27,549 nt of DNA, from assembly GCA_016715405.1 (NCBI GenBank), contig JADKAE010000035.1:1-27549 (forward strand). The letters are read 5' to 3'. Below, one piece after another: positions 17,533 to 25,253 of this stretch. The position numbers were made by a program, and so were the translations under genes. The notes under the pieces were generated by a model. It saw nothing but the letters and a program-made list of their open reading frames with translations. It had not been told where the DNA came from and searched no databases. This DNA is from Saprospiraceae bacterium (GTDB lineage: Bacteria; Bacteroidota; Bacteroidia; Chitinophagales; Saprospiraceae). The stretch's first letter is position 1. The number at the start of each line of letters is the position of its first letter.

Positions 17533-18473
17533 TATTCCATTCCTGTATCCCCTCGTTTCCAGAGCTGGTCTATGCTTTCAAGCTGTTCGAAGGTTACCTG
17601 TGCCAACAGGGTAGTCGTGTAACGGTGGTCGTTGACGCTAATCTTTTTGGCGAGCTCTTCATGGTCTTCATTCGCCAATAAATGCTCCTGTAAGGCCTCT
17701 ATACTCCGCTTCAGGTTCAATTCCTTAAGCTGGTAGTCATCCGTAGTCATATGCAAGGCTATCGATTGGTAGATTACACCGAAATATTGCCGGATAAACT
17801 GCTCTGTTTTGCCGGCTGATTGAATCAATTCCTGTAAATCGCTCAAATCAATAGGTGAAATTCCGGCATCCATCTGTGTTTGTATACGGCCCAGAACGCG
17901 GTACAAGGCATTTTGCTCCAACTGCGCCTGCAAAGTTTTCCGGTTTGCAAGTTTCATCTCCAGACTATGAGCCAGGTCTCTCCAATGCTCGAGTTGGTGG
18001 ATCAGGCTTAAAAACATGGCGTTGTTTTCCCGCTGGACAAATGTCGTGTCTGTTAATTCAAACCCTTTGTAATAGGTAATGATTTCATGGAGCTCCGTAC
18101 TCGACAAATGGCGCAGCGAAAGCTCCAAGGGGAACCACAACGTATTGAAATACAAGGGAAAATCCTCCTTGTTGCATCGCTCTAAAATGGAAGGAATTTC
18201 GCGCCAATTTAGCGTCATAGGACAGGTAGCCAACGTCAAGGATCGTCCCTTTGCGCGTATAATCCGGACAAATGCCTCAAAATTCTCCATCACCCGCTCG
18301 TAATTGGCATTTACCCTGATTTGCTCGTAGGTCTCTTTCTCAAAAGAATCGATCGAGACGATTAATACCACGTTTAGCTTTTCGAGAATACGTTGGACTT
18401 TATTATTATAAACGGTCCCATTGGTAGTAATATGAACCAATGCATGCGGATTGCGTCTGATCATGGTTTCCAT
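17532..18473 (-). CDS. Radical SAM protein with N-terminal twitch-like domain, C-terminal piece
   Basis: This frame supplies the second half of the radical SAM fold and a helical tail. It begins at METMIRRNPHALVH and contains ITTNGTVYNN and VVLIVSIDSFEKETYE, which match the beta-strand motifs after the cluster-binding loop in radical SAM enzymes. Residues after about 130 become strongly helical and charged (EHWRDLAHSLEMKLAN, LKRSIEALQEHLLAN) and end in KRGDTGME. I cannot assign this tail of about 190 residues. It joins the middle piece near 18470, where one G restores IWETMIRRN. The stop at 17532-17534 overlaps the terminator. The restored protein would be about 579 residues. Confidence 0.75.
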   Translation of the reverse strand: METMIRRNPHALVHITTNGTVYNNKVQRILEKLNVVLIVSIDSFEKETYEQIRVNANYERVMENFEAFVRIIRAKGRSLTLATCPMTLNWREIPSILERCNKEDFPLYFNTLWFPLELSLRHLSSTELHEIITYYKGFELTDTTFVQRENNAMFLSLIHQLEHWRDLAHSLEMKLANRKTLQAQLEQNALYRVLGRIQTQMDAGISPIDLSDLQELIQSAGKTEQFIRQYFGVIYQSIALHMTTDDYQLKELNLKRSIEALQEHLLANEDHEELAKKISVNDHRYTTTLLAQVTFEQLESIDQLWKRGDTGME

Positions 18474-18614
18474 ATCTCGTAATAGATGGGTATTAAAAAC
18501 GGTTCTCCACCGTAAAATTTGGTTTCCCATGCATTTTCCAGGAACCGCTCCATCGATGCCACAAAAGCGGTATCGTAGTGTTCTTCCAGCGGCGGCAGGT
18601 TTTCCCTGTTTTTC
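18461..18614 (-). CDS. Radical SAM protein, short middle piece
   Basis: About 48 codons between two frame breaks read NRENLPPLEEHYDTAF, then FLENAWETKFYGGEPFLIP and YYEIW. The GGEPFL motif is the conserved 'GGEP' loop of radical SAM enzymes that contacts the S-adenosylmethionine amino group, so this piece is clearly coding and essential to the fold. It joins the N-terminal piece at an A-run (T5 on the plus strand near 18609-18613) where one A is missing. It joins the C-terminal piece near 18470. By itself it has no sensible start, so it should not be annotated as a separate gene. Confidence 0.7.
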
Positions 18615-19269
18615 GAATAGACGAAGAGAATTCGCCAAAACACATAGCGCATTCCAGGTTGCAGGTATTGCTCAACTCGAATTCCAGGCAACGCGGATAA
18701 TTGACGGCTTCTTCTGCACGAGTTGCCGGGGATTTCCACCAGGAAGTAATATACTTTTTAAACTCCTGCCTGGCGATCCGGCCAATGGGGATGCCTTTGC
18801 CCGTCCCCCTAATCCATTCTATTGTTTTGCGAATTAAGACATCCCGCTCGAGTTTGAAATTTTGTTTCAGGTTCCTATTCTCCCGCTTGCCCGTCTGAAT
18901 TTGTTTGAATTTATTGACCAGGCTCTCCAAAGGGGCGTCTGCGTATTTGTCGTATAATTTGGCGTGCAGGCCCGCAATATTTCCGGCTTCCAGCTGGTTG
19001 GCACAATAATTACAGCCGCCCGGCATATGGGTGTCTGACATCTCTTGCTGTAAACGCCTGGCATTATCGCTTTTCCACATCTCAAGGGGCAACTGGTCCG
19101 GGTATCTGCCCAATATTTGAGTTCTGTTGTAACAACAGGCGCTTACCTGGCCATCTCTACCAAAATATAAATTTTGATGCGGCGCATGGCACAGCTTTCT
19201 TTGCGCGTTGATTGGACGAGCGTCGTTATACTGCTTTAGGCGTGCGGCATCAAAATGATCTTGAGACAT
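18493..19269 (-). CDS. Radical SAM protein with N-terminal twitch-like domain, N-terminal piece
   Basis: The start is the ATG at 19269 (MSQDHFDAARL). Residues 27-89 carry five cysteines (C27, C45, C46, C86, C89) around FGRDGQVSACCYN and GGCNYC. This resembles the SPASM/twitch auxiliary iron-sulfur domains, but placed before the radical SAM core instead of after it, as in the N-terminal twitch radical SAM group. The core motif CNLECAMC (C203, C207, C210) fits CX3CX2C for the [4Fe-4S] cluster that cleaves S-adenosylmethionine. The genuine frame ends near 18611; the following 40 residues are shifted. The substrate is unknown. No peptide precursor, glycosyltransferase or other pathway gene lies beside it, so context does not help. 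Confidence 0.8.
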   Translation of the reverse strand: MSQDHFDAARLKQYNDARPINAQRKLCHAPHQNLYFGRDGQVSACCYNRTQILGRYPDQLPLEMWKSDNARRLQQEMSDTHMPGGCNYCANQLEAGNIAGLHAKLYDKYADAPLESLVNKFKQIQTGKRENRNLKQNFKLERDVLIRKTIEWIRGTGKGIPIGRIARQEFKKYITSWWKSPATRAEEAVNYPRCLEFELSNTCNLECAMCFGEFSSSIRKTGKTCRRWKNTTIPLLWHRWSGSWKMHGKPNFTVENRF

Positions 19270-19395
19270 TGTTAGTTTTTTTTAAATCAATTAATCCAAT
19301 CCTCCCCTACCCTTATTAATTCAGCGTTTTTGTTATTTATAAAAAAATAGAAAGAAATTTTTGTCTGAGTAAAATTTTAAATAAAAAAAGGTAAG
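19270..19395 (-). promoter_or_regulatory. AT-rich leader and probable promoter of the radical SAM gene
   Basis: The 126 bases between the methyltransferase stop and the radical SAM start are very AT-rich. On the minus strand they hold CTATTTTTTT, one base short of the Bacteroidota TAnnTTTG -7 element. An AT-only inverted repeat (AAATTTT/AAAATTT with an 8-base loop) near 19356-19380 may mark the end of the methyltransferase transcript. No Shine-Dalgarno sequence is evident. Neither element is strong. Confidence 0.3.
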
Positions 19396-19915
19396 TCACG
19401 CCCATTTAAACTGCCTAAACAACTCCCAGCACACAATACCCACACAAACGGCCACATTGATAGAATGCTTAGTCCCTACTTGCGGAATTTCGAGGCAAGC
19501 ATGGCATTGTGGAAGCACTGCACTGGAGACTCCTTCTACTTCGTTGCCAAAGATAAGTGCGTAGCGAGTATCCGGCTCCACCTGAAAATCAGACAATGGA
19601 ATGCTTTGGTCTACCTGCTCCACAGCCAAAACCTGATAACCCTCGTTTTTTAATTGCGCTACAAGCGCCGGCAGGTCTGCATGATGCGACCAGGCGACGG
19701 TTTCGGTAGAACCCAGCGCGGTTTTCAGAATTTCCCGGTGTGGAGGTATTGCGGTAATACCACAAAGGTAGATATGTTCAAGCGCGAAGGCATCGGCGGT
19801 GCGGAATGCAGAACCTACATTCAGCCCCGACCTTACATTATCCAACACCAGTGCAACGGGTGTTTTAGTCGATTGTTTGAACTCCTCAACCGAGAGTCGT
19901 TCCTAACTCATCCAT
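19396..19915 (-). CDS. TrmH/SpoU-family RNA 2'-O-methyltransferase (one frame break near the start)
   Basis: The protein shows all three SpoU/TrmH motifs: LDNVRSGLNVGSAFRTADAF (motif 1), LIFGNEVEGVS (motif 2) and LEIPQVGTKHSINVAVCVG (motif 3, the knotted SAM-binding end). Members methylate the ribose 2'-OH of tRNA or rRNA as SPOUT dimers. The clean frame begins at a TTG at 19848, but homologous sequence continues upstream. With the extra A near 19900 removed, it reads MDELGRLSVEEFKQSTKTPVALV from an ATG at 19915, giving about 172 residues, a usual length for the small members that lack an extra RNA-binding domain. The exact target RNA cannot be read from sequence. Confidence 0.85.
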
Positions 19916-19971
19916 GCGCAATTTCCTCATCAGACCGTGGTATTAGGCGGGGCGAATCGGGCCCATTAGAG

Positions 19972-20002
19972 AAAAAAAAAGTCGCACAGCAACTGTGCGA
20001 CT
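19972..20002 (-). terminator. Strong intrinsic terminator (minus strand)
   Basis: A perfect 10-bp stem with a 3-base loop (GTCGCACAG-CAA-CTGTGCGAC, core 19981-20001) is followed on the minus strand by T9 (the A run 19972-19980). It should stop transcripts coming from the right, 234 bases after the stop of the T9SS cargo gene, and insulate the methyltransferase that starts 57 bases further on. Confidence 0.85.
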
Positions 20003-20235
20003 CTACTAGCAATGATTATAATTCCACGAAGATAAAAAACAATGAATGTATTTTCAGTTAGCTGGGGTTTGATACCATGAAGTTAAGCCTCCCATGTTTA
20101 CTAAACTTTCGGAAGTTTAGTAAACATGCACTTCCTTTTTGAAGCTTAACTTCATGGCGTTAAGTTGGGGTTTGCGATATGTTTAACGCTTGCGTCTTTC
20201 ACATTAGTATGACATCAAGCATAAACCGTTCATTA
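20003..20235. other. Gene-free stretch between the T9SS cargo gene and its distal terminator
   Basis: These 233 bases, part of a 320-base intergenic interval (19916-20235), contain no credible ORF. They hold the nested inverted repeat described separately, and an imperfect direct repeat flanking it (GTTAGCTGGGGTTTGATA at 20057-20074, and a related copy at 20159-20179). They also hold a 7-bp inverted repeat GCGTTAA/TTAACGC at 20157-20163 and 20183-20189. The rest shows nothing recognisable. Confidence 0.6.
20075..20157. repeat. Nested (compound) perfect inverted repeat
   Basis: The outer arms CCATGAAGTTAAGC (20075-20088) and GCTTAACTTCATGG (20144-20157) are perfectly complementary over 14 bp. 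Inside lies a perfect 16-bp hairpin, CATGTTTACTAAACTT at 20093-20108 and its complement at 20113-20128, with a TCGG loop. Spacers are 4 bases on the left and 15 on the right, the latter containing TTCCTTTTT. No transposase is nearby. It could be a miniature repetitive element, a structured RNA or a double-hairpin mRNA end; sequence alone does not decide. Confidence 0.8.
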
Positions 20236-22725
20236 TTAGTGTTTAACTTTAAACTTTTGGCTTACAACGCCATCATTGGTATAAGCGCTAACCACATACA
20301 GGCCATCGGCCAGGTTACTTACATCGAGTTGGGTGCGATTAGATTGCGTGTCGAGTGCAAACACCTGCTGCCCCATCAAATTGTAAACTACCACGCGCGA
20401 GAATTCGCGGTTGCCATTGAGATGTACGTTCAACAAACCTTCTGTCGGATTGGGATAAACCTTCAGTTGGTCGCTAGACAATTCGGGTTGTTCGTTTTTG
20501 TTCAACCGGATATGTAGCACTTGCTCACCGATAGTAATGCCGAAATATTGGCCTCCGCTGGTCATTGCAGTAGACATGCCACCTCCGACGGGTACGCTGA
20601 TTACGTCGTCATCGGTACGGAAGCCGTCGAGGTCGTCAGTAACGACAAACCTAAGCTCTCCGATCCTGCCATGGCCGCTTGCAGAAAGGCCGCTGGTGCG
20701 GGTAAAGCCGGTTTCCAGCAGGCCTTGCTGGTTATTCCTTTGCATGTACAACACCGGCGAATTATAAGAGAGCCAGCTGCTGACGCCATAGTCAGCTTCT
20801 ACGCTTTCGGGAACGAAAAACATAGAATTGTATGAGAACGGGAAAGTAAAGCCGTAGATATCTTGAGCCGGCGTAGTGGAGGTGCCCAGTATCATGTCGA
20901 GGACCACCAGGTCGCCCGGATTGACAAACAGGTCGCCCACCAGCTGGATTTCGTAATCGTAGAAAGGCAATTGGACCGGCGTCAGCGAGTGTGTTTTGCC
21001 ATAAAACATATTGATAGCTGCGGTATCAAGTGCCGTCCCAATGCTATCGCCATCGGCATCGAGGTGCTTCAGGTCAACAGGGCTCTGAATAAAAATATTA
21101 TTCCAGTTATCGGCATATTGTCCGTACCAGTATGCCATGGTGGCATTCTGGCGTGGCGTACCGATTTCGCCCATATAGAGGCCCAGCGGAAGCAAGTCTT
21201 CCATATTTACTACGCCGTCGAAATTGGTATCGCCTGCCCACACGCAATCGCCGAAACACATGGGGCCGTCGCCGGCGCCTATGTTGAGAATTTCGAGTTC
21301 GACTTTTACGGATTGCTGGTACATGCAATCGCCTTCCGGGTTATTCGTACAGTAGGTAATTTCGAATTCATCTGCGCCTTCATCGACATCCTCGTTGGGG
21401 ATATAGATCACAAGGTTATAGCCCACAATAGCTTGGTCGTAAATCGTAGTATCTACCTGTCCCGGCAGCACGATTACCTGCCCAAGATCGCCCTGGTTGA
21501 CGATATTAAAATTAAAATCGAGAATAGGCACGTCGTATCCGATAATCAGCGGTGTGCGCTTAGGAGTAGACATATTGAATACCGCCGAGGAGGGCTGGTA
21601 GTTGCCCACAAATACATACACCGTAGCCATTTCTGGGTTGCCGGGGTTCATCGGCGGGCAGCTGATGTAAGTAAACTTGTCGACGCCCTGGAAACCTGCG
21701 GGCGGGGTATAAACCACATTGCCGTTGCCGTTGTGGGCAATCGAACCGTATTGGGGTTGGTTGACCGTCAGGCAGCTTGTAGACTGGAAATTGTCGTTTT
21801 CGAGTACGTTGAATTCTGCTTCCTCGTAGGAAGTGATATAAGCGTAATCGTCAAAAGCGAAAGTATTATTTTGTAGGTTGAGCACGTTGATCTCCACTAC
21901 GGTTTGAGTGCCGTTATGGGTAAACAACAAGTAATCAAGTCCTACATAGTTTGCTGCGGGGGTATACACCGGTATATCTCCGGCAGCGTTATAGGCACCA
22001 TGAGAAGGCCCTTGTGTAAGCGTATATACAGATGGTATTAACACCACCTGTTCCTGGTTCTTTTTGGTAAAAATACGCAATGTATCTGAAGTGCTGGCCG
22101 GCGTAGGTTCCATAACCGTGATGCTAACCGTACCGTTATCGCAGGTGCCTGCGCCGTCGCACACCACATAATTGAGGTAGGTGAGGCCGTGGAAACCGGC
22201 AGCCGGCGTAAACGTGAGCGTAGAAGCGCCCGGCGTATACGTAGCGGCCCCGCTGTTGACTACGGGGATAGCGGAAAGGATAAGCGTGCCGTTACTGCTA
22301 AAGTCGTTTGCCAGTACGGGTATTTGCACCGGAGTGTTCACGTTCGTCACGGCATAATCGCGTACGGCGTCGACTTGAGCGGGAAGCACGGTAATATGCA
22401 GATCGAGATAACTCCAGTTGGAGGGCGTGTTCCAAATCCACAAGCGCATGAAATCATCGCCGATGAAATCCGCATCGGGCGTATAGGTAATTGTATAATT
22501 GAACGGCGGAGATTGCACCCAGGAATAAGTGCCATGTTGCGGTGCGGTGACTAACGTAGGTACGTTCGGAGTTGAAACAAAAGCATGCGTCGCGGGTACA
22601 TTCAGGTAAGTTTCCAGATCAATACTAACTACACTCTGTGCTTTACCCAGCAAAGGCACCAAAAAAACGGTAAATATGTACAGACACCTTCGTAAAGATA
22701 CATTCATGGTTCGTGGATTTTTCAT
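20236..22725 (-). CDS. T9SS-exported protein with Ig-like domains and dockerin-like segment
   Basis: I choose the ATG at 22725 (MKNPRTMNVSLRR); the ATG at 22707 is also possible. Both give a signal peptide ending VPLLGKAQ. An upstream extension to 22845 reads through the leader and is not credible. The protein of about 829 residues holds several Ig/cadherin-like domains with the patterns 'VLANDF', LTFTPAAGFHGLTYLNYVVC and VVYTPPAGFQGVDKFTY. A dockerin-like region follows: GDTNFDGVVNMEDLLPLGLY, then DLKHLDADGDSIGTALDTAA, whose D-N-D spacing suits calcium binding. A cohesin-like or Ig segment precedes a type A T9SS tail (LKVYPNPTEGLLNVHL, VVVYNLMGQQVF, LADGLYVVSAYT, ending KFKVKH). There is no frame break. 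It is probably surface-attached or secreted; the ligand is unknown. Confidence 0.9.
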   Translation of the reverse strand: MKNPRTMNVSLRRCLYIFTVFLVPLLGKAQSVVSIDLETYLNVPATHAFVSTPNVPTLVTAPQHGTYSWVQSPPFNYTITYTPDADFIGDDFMRLWIWNTPSNWSYLDLHITVLPAQVDAVRDYAVTNVNTPVQIPVLANDFSSNGTLILSAIPVVNSGAATYTPGASTLTFTPAAGFHGLTYLNYVVCDGAGTCDNGTVSITVMEPTPASTSDTLRIFTKKNQEQVVLIPSVYTLTQGPSHGAYNAAGDIPVYTPAANYVGLDYLLFTHNGTQTVVEINVLNLQNNTFAFDDYAYITSYEEAEFNVLENDNFQSTSCLTVNQPQYGSIAHNGNGNVVYTPPAGFQGVDKFTYISCPPMNPGNPEMATVYVFVGNYQPSSAVFNMSTPKRTPLIIGYDVPILDFNFNIVNQGDLGQVIVLPGQVDTTIYDQAIVGYNLVIYIPNEDVDEGADEFEITYCTNNPEGDCMYQQSVKVELEILNIGAGDGPMCFGDCVWAGDTNFDGVVNMEDLLPLGLYMGEIGTPRQNATMAYWYGQYADNWNNIFIQSPVDLKHLDADGDSIGTALDTAAINMFYGKTHSLTPVQLPFYDYEIQLVGDLFVNPGDLVVLDMILGTSTTPAQDIYGFTFPFSYNSMFFVPESVEADYGVSSWLSYNSPVLYMQRNNQQGLLETGFTRTSGLSASGHGRIGELRFVVTDDLDGFRTDDDVISVPVGGGMSTAMTSGGQYFGITIGEQVLHIRLNKNEQPELSSDQLKVYPNPTEGLLNVHLNGNREFSRVVVYNLMGQQVFALDTQSNRTQLDVSNLADGLYVVSAYTNDGVVSQKFKVKH

Positions 22726-22741
22726 TGCTATGAAGTTGGCT

Positions 22742-22761
22742 GACGTACAGCTTCGTACGTC
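22742..22761. promoter_or_regulatory. Inverted repeat in the leader of the T9SS cargo gene
   Basis: GACGTAC and GTACGTC are perfect 7-bp arms separated by 6 bases, 17 bases upstream of the probable start at 22725. This could be an operator or a small mRNA hairpin. No protein partner is suggested by the context. Confidence 0.35.
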
Positions 22762-22892
22762 CCCGTGTTGTTTCCTCAAGTTTGTGAAAATAATATGGCC
22801 GCTGAAAAAAACTTCCCCCTTCAATTTACATAAAAAAACGACCAATATTTAAAGGCTTATTCGCCTACAATGTGAAAAAAAAGTTTTCGTTG

Positions 22893-22900
22893 TATCTTTG
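22893..22900 (+). promoter_or_regulatory. Bacteroidota-type -7 element upstream of the helical protein gene
   Basis: TATCTTTG matches the Bacteroidota sigma factor -7 consensus TAnnTTTG exactly. It lies 62 bases before the ATG at 22962. No clear TTG -33 box is at the ideal distance; ATGTG at 22870-22874 is the nearest candidate. This is the best promoter match I found in the window. Confidence 0.5.
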
Positions 22901-22961
22901 GAGTGATTTCAGGTTTTAATCATTGCTATAATTCAACTGCTAAGGTAAAAACTTTTTCCGA

Positions 22962-24380
22962 ATGCGAAACAGTAAACTTTACTCAATTTTAGCACATTTC
23001 GACAAATACGAACAGAACCGTTTCCGGAAGTACATTTTGTCGCCCTACTTCAACAAAGACCAGACCCTGATTGACTTGTTCGAGCAGCTCATCGCCCATG
23101 TCAATGAGCGGTTAGACACGGAGGTGGACAAAGAAAAACTGTGGCGACATCTCAATATTGGCAAGCAATACGATGATGTGCGTTTCCGCAAATATTGCTC
23201 CGATCTGCTTAAACTCGTAGAGGGTTTTCTGGCTCAACACCACTATGAGCAAAATACCCTGCATCAGGCCACCTACCTCATGGAGGCCGTGGGTAAAAAG
23301 AAGATGGACAAACTATACAACAGTACGCTGAAAACGGTGGAAAGGTTGTCGGAACAGCAAAAATTCAGGCCGTCGAGCTTCTACTATTACCAATACGAGA
23401 TCGAAAAAAACTACTACGAGCTCACCCAGTCGGAGATGAAGCGCACCGACAAATCGAACGTAGAAAACATTATTCTCAACCTCGACTACTTCTACCTGGC
23501 AGAAAAATTGCGCTTGTATTGTTCGGTTTTAAGCCGTCAATACGTTGTTTCGCACGAATACCAATTGCTGTTTATAGACGAAATTATCCAGCATATCCAA
23601 AAATTCGGGTTTGAAGATATCCCCGCCATTTCGGTTTACTACCAGATCTATCTCACACAGGTGGAGTCGGATAACGAGGCGCATTACTTTAAATTAAAGG
23701 AATTGCTCACCCGTTTTGGACACGTTTTCCCACAGAAAGAGGCCTATGTGATTTACACGTACGCCATGAATTATTGCATCAGGCGTACCAACCGGGGCGT
23801 ACAACAGTTTCTGAAAGAACTATTCGAGTTATACAAGGAGCTGATCGAAAAAGAGATCATCTTTACGGAAGCCGGTTTGTCTCCCTGGGATTTCAAAAAT
23901 ATCGTACAATGCGCCCTGCAATTGGGCGAATACAACTGGGCAGAGGAGTTTATCAACACCCACAGCAGCAAGCTTCCGGAAAACCTGCGCGACAACGCCG
24001 TTACGTATTCGCTGGCGCAAATTTATTTTTACCAAAAGAAACACGAAAAAGTAATAAGCCTGCTTCAAACAGTAGAATACGAAGACTTTACATATAACCT
24101 TGGATCTAAATCCATGCTGCTGGCCACGTATTACGAAATGGATGAACTGGAGCCGCTGTTTTCGCTTTTTGAAAGCTTCCGCACTTACCTCAACCGGCAC
24201 AAGGACATCCCTGCCCAGCGCCGGAAAAACTATTCCAATCTCATCAAATACACCAAAAAGCTCACCAAGATCATGCCAGGAGACAAAAAGGCAGTAGAGC
24301 ACCTCAAACAGGAAATCGAGGTCGCCAAAAATGTGGCCAGTATCAACTGGCTGAAGGAGAAGATTGGGGAGTTGGAGTGA
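22962..24380 (+). CDS. Conserved-looking helical protein of unknown function
   Basis: This intact 472-residue protein starts at MRNSKLYSILAHFDKYEQN and ends GELE. It has no signal peptide or membrane segment, so it should be cytoplasmic. It is rich in Tyr, Leu, Lys and Glu and is built of paired amphipathic helices. Stretches such as WAEEFINTHSSKLP, AVTYSLAQIYFYQKKHEKVI and LLATYYEMDELEPLFSLF have the spacing of TPR-like or alpha-solenoid repeats. I see no catalytic or metal-binding motif. The N-terminal SPYFNKDQTLIDLFEQL segment is a striking conserved-looking block. The gene has its own promoter, diverges from the T9SS cargo gene and converges on dnaK, so no operon partner helps with function. 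A scaffolding or protein-interaction role is the most that can be inferred. Confidence 0.8.
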   Translation: MRNSKLYSILAHFDKYEQNRFRKYILSPYFNKDQTLIDLFEQLIAHVNERLDTEVDKEKLWRHLNIGKQYDDVRFRKYCSDLLKLVEGFLAQHHYEQNTLHQATYLMEAVGKKKMDKLYNSTLKTVERLSEQQKFRPSSFYYYQYEIEKNYYELTQSEMKRTDKSNVENIILNLDYFYLAEKLRLYCSVLSRQYVVSHEYQLLFIDEIIQHIQKFGFEDIPAISVYYQIYLTQVESDNEAHYFKLKELLTRFGHVFPQKEAYVIYTYAMNYCIRRTNRGVQQFLKELFELYKELIEKEIIFTEAGLSPWDFKNIVQCALQLGEYNWAEEFINTHSSKLPENLRDNAVTYSLAQIYFYQKKHEKVISLLQTVEYEDFTYNLGSKSMLLATYYEMDELEPLFSLFESFRTYLNRHKDIPAQRRKNYSNLIKYTKKLTKIMPGDKKAVEHLKQEIEVAKNVASINWLKEKIGELE

Positions 24381-24384
24381 GGGC

Positions 24385-24451
24385 GTTATCGGTTGTCGGT
24401 TATCGGTTGTCAGTTAAAAAAACCGACAACCGACAACTGATAACTGACAAC
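24385..24451. repeat. Inverted array of GTTRTCR heptamers between convergent genes
   Basis: From 24385 the plus strand reads four consecutive heptamers, GTTATCG, GTTGTCG, GTTATCG, GTTGTCA, then GTT. After A7 (24416-24422) the complementary form runs to 24451; read on the minus strand it is GTTGTCA, GTTATCA, GTTGTCG, GTTGTCG. The whole 72-base gap between the two stop codons is occupied. The arms can pair in several registers, so it could act as a bidirectional terminator as well as being a dispersed repeat. Confidence 0.8.
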
Positions 24452-24452
24452 A

Positions 24453-25253
24453 TTACTGCTTAACTTCCTCGTACTCAATATCCGTGACATCGTCGGCCTT
24501 GTTGCTGTCGCCGCCGTCGGCCTGGCCGTTACCGGCGTCGGCTTGTGCATCGGGGCCTGCTTGTTGCGTACCCTGATACATTTCCTGGCTGGCGGCCTGC
24601 CATTCGGCGTTGAGCTTAGCGGAGGCTGCGTCGATAGCGTCGAGGTCTTGTGCTTTGTGAGCTTCTTTGAGTTCATTCAGTGCAGCCTCGATAGCCGTGC
24701 GTTTGAGTGCCGGGACTTTATCGCCGAATTCGTTGAGTTGCTTTTCCGTTTGGAAAATCAGAGAATCGGCCGTATTGATCTTCTCGGCGCGTTCGCGGGC
24801 CATGCGGTCGGTATCGGCGTTGGCGGCTGCTTCGTTCTTCATCCTTTCGACTTCTTCCTTCGAAAGTCCGGTAGTAGCTTCGATGCGGATCTTCTGCTCT
24901 TTGCCGGTGCCTTTGTCTTTTGCCATCACATTAAGGATGCCGTTGGCGTCGATATCGAAAGCAACCTCAATTTGCGGCATACCTCTCGGTGAGGGCGGAA
25001 TGCCGTCGAGGATAAAGCGGCCGATGGGGCGGTTGTCGCGGGCCATGGGGCGTTCGCCCTGTAGCACGTGGATTTCCACCGAAGGCTGGTTATCGGCTGC
25101 GGTAGAATATACTTTTGACTTCTTGGTCGGGATCGTCGAGTTTGATTCGATGATGACGTCGTATACGCCGCCCATTGTTTCGATACCCAGCGAGAGGGGC
25201 GTTACGTCGAGCAGGAGCACATCCTGGACGTCGCCGCTGAGCACGCATCCCTG
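24453..25253 (-). CDS. dnaK: Chaperone DnaK (Hsp70), C-terminal piece
   Basis: This frame carries the end of the nucleotide-binding domain and the whole substrate-binding domain. It begins in the true frame at CVLSGDVQDVLLLDVTPLSL, includes GIETMGG, QPSVEIHVLQGERPMA (substrate-binding beta region) and FDIDANGILNVMAKDKGTGK, then the helical lid, and ends with DVTDIEYEEVKQ. The Gly/Asn/Gln/Ala-rich run before the end is the usual flexible DnaK tail. It joins the N-terminal piece at about 25253, where one G is missing on the plus strand; restoring it gives GAAIQGCVLSGD. The stop faces the heptamer array. Confidence 0.95.
   Translation of the reverse strand, partial: QGCVLSGDVQDVLLLDVTPLSLGIETMGGVYDVIIESNSTIPTKKSKVYSTAADNQPSVEIHVLQGERPMARDNRPIGRFILDGIPPSPRGMPQIEVAFDIDANGILNVMAKDKGTGKEQKIRIEATTGLSKEEVERMKNEAAANADTDRMARERAEKINTADSLIFQTEKQLNEFGDKVPALKRTAIEAALNELKEAHKAQDLDAIDAASAKLNAEWQAASQEMYQGTQQAGPDAQADAGNGQADGGDSNKADDVTDIEYEEVKQ

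Noticed and set aside
20075..20157. Insertion sequence or transposon end
   Set aside because: No transposase or remnant is present and no clean target-site duplication is visible; reported only as a repeat.
20863..21876. A 337-codon plus-strand open frame
   Set aside because: It lies antisense inside the intact T9SS cargo gene, which has a signal peptide, domains and sorting tail; its residues show no domain pattern and arise from the opposite-strand codon bias.
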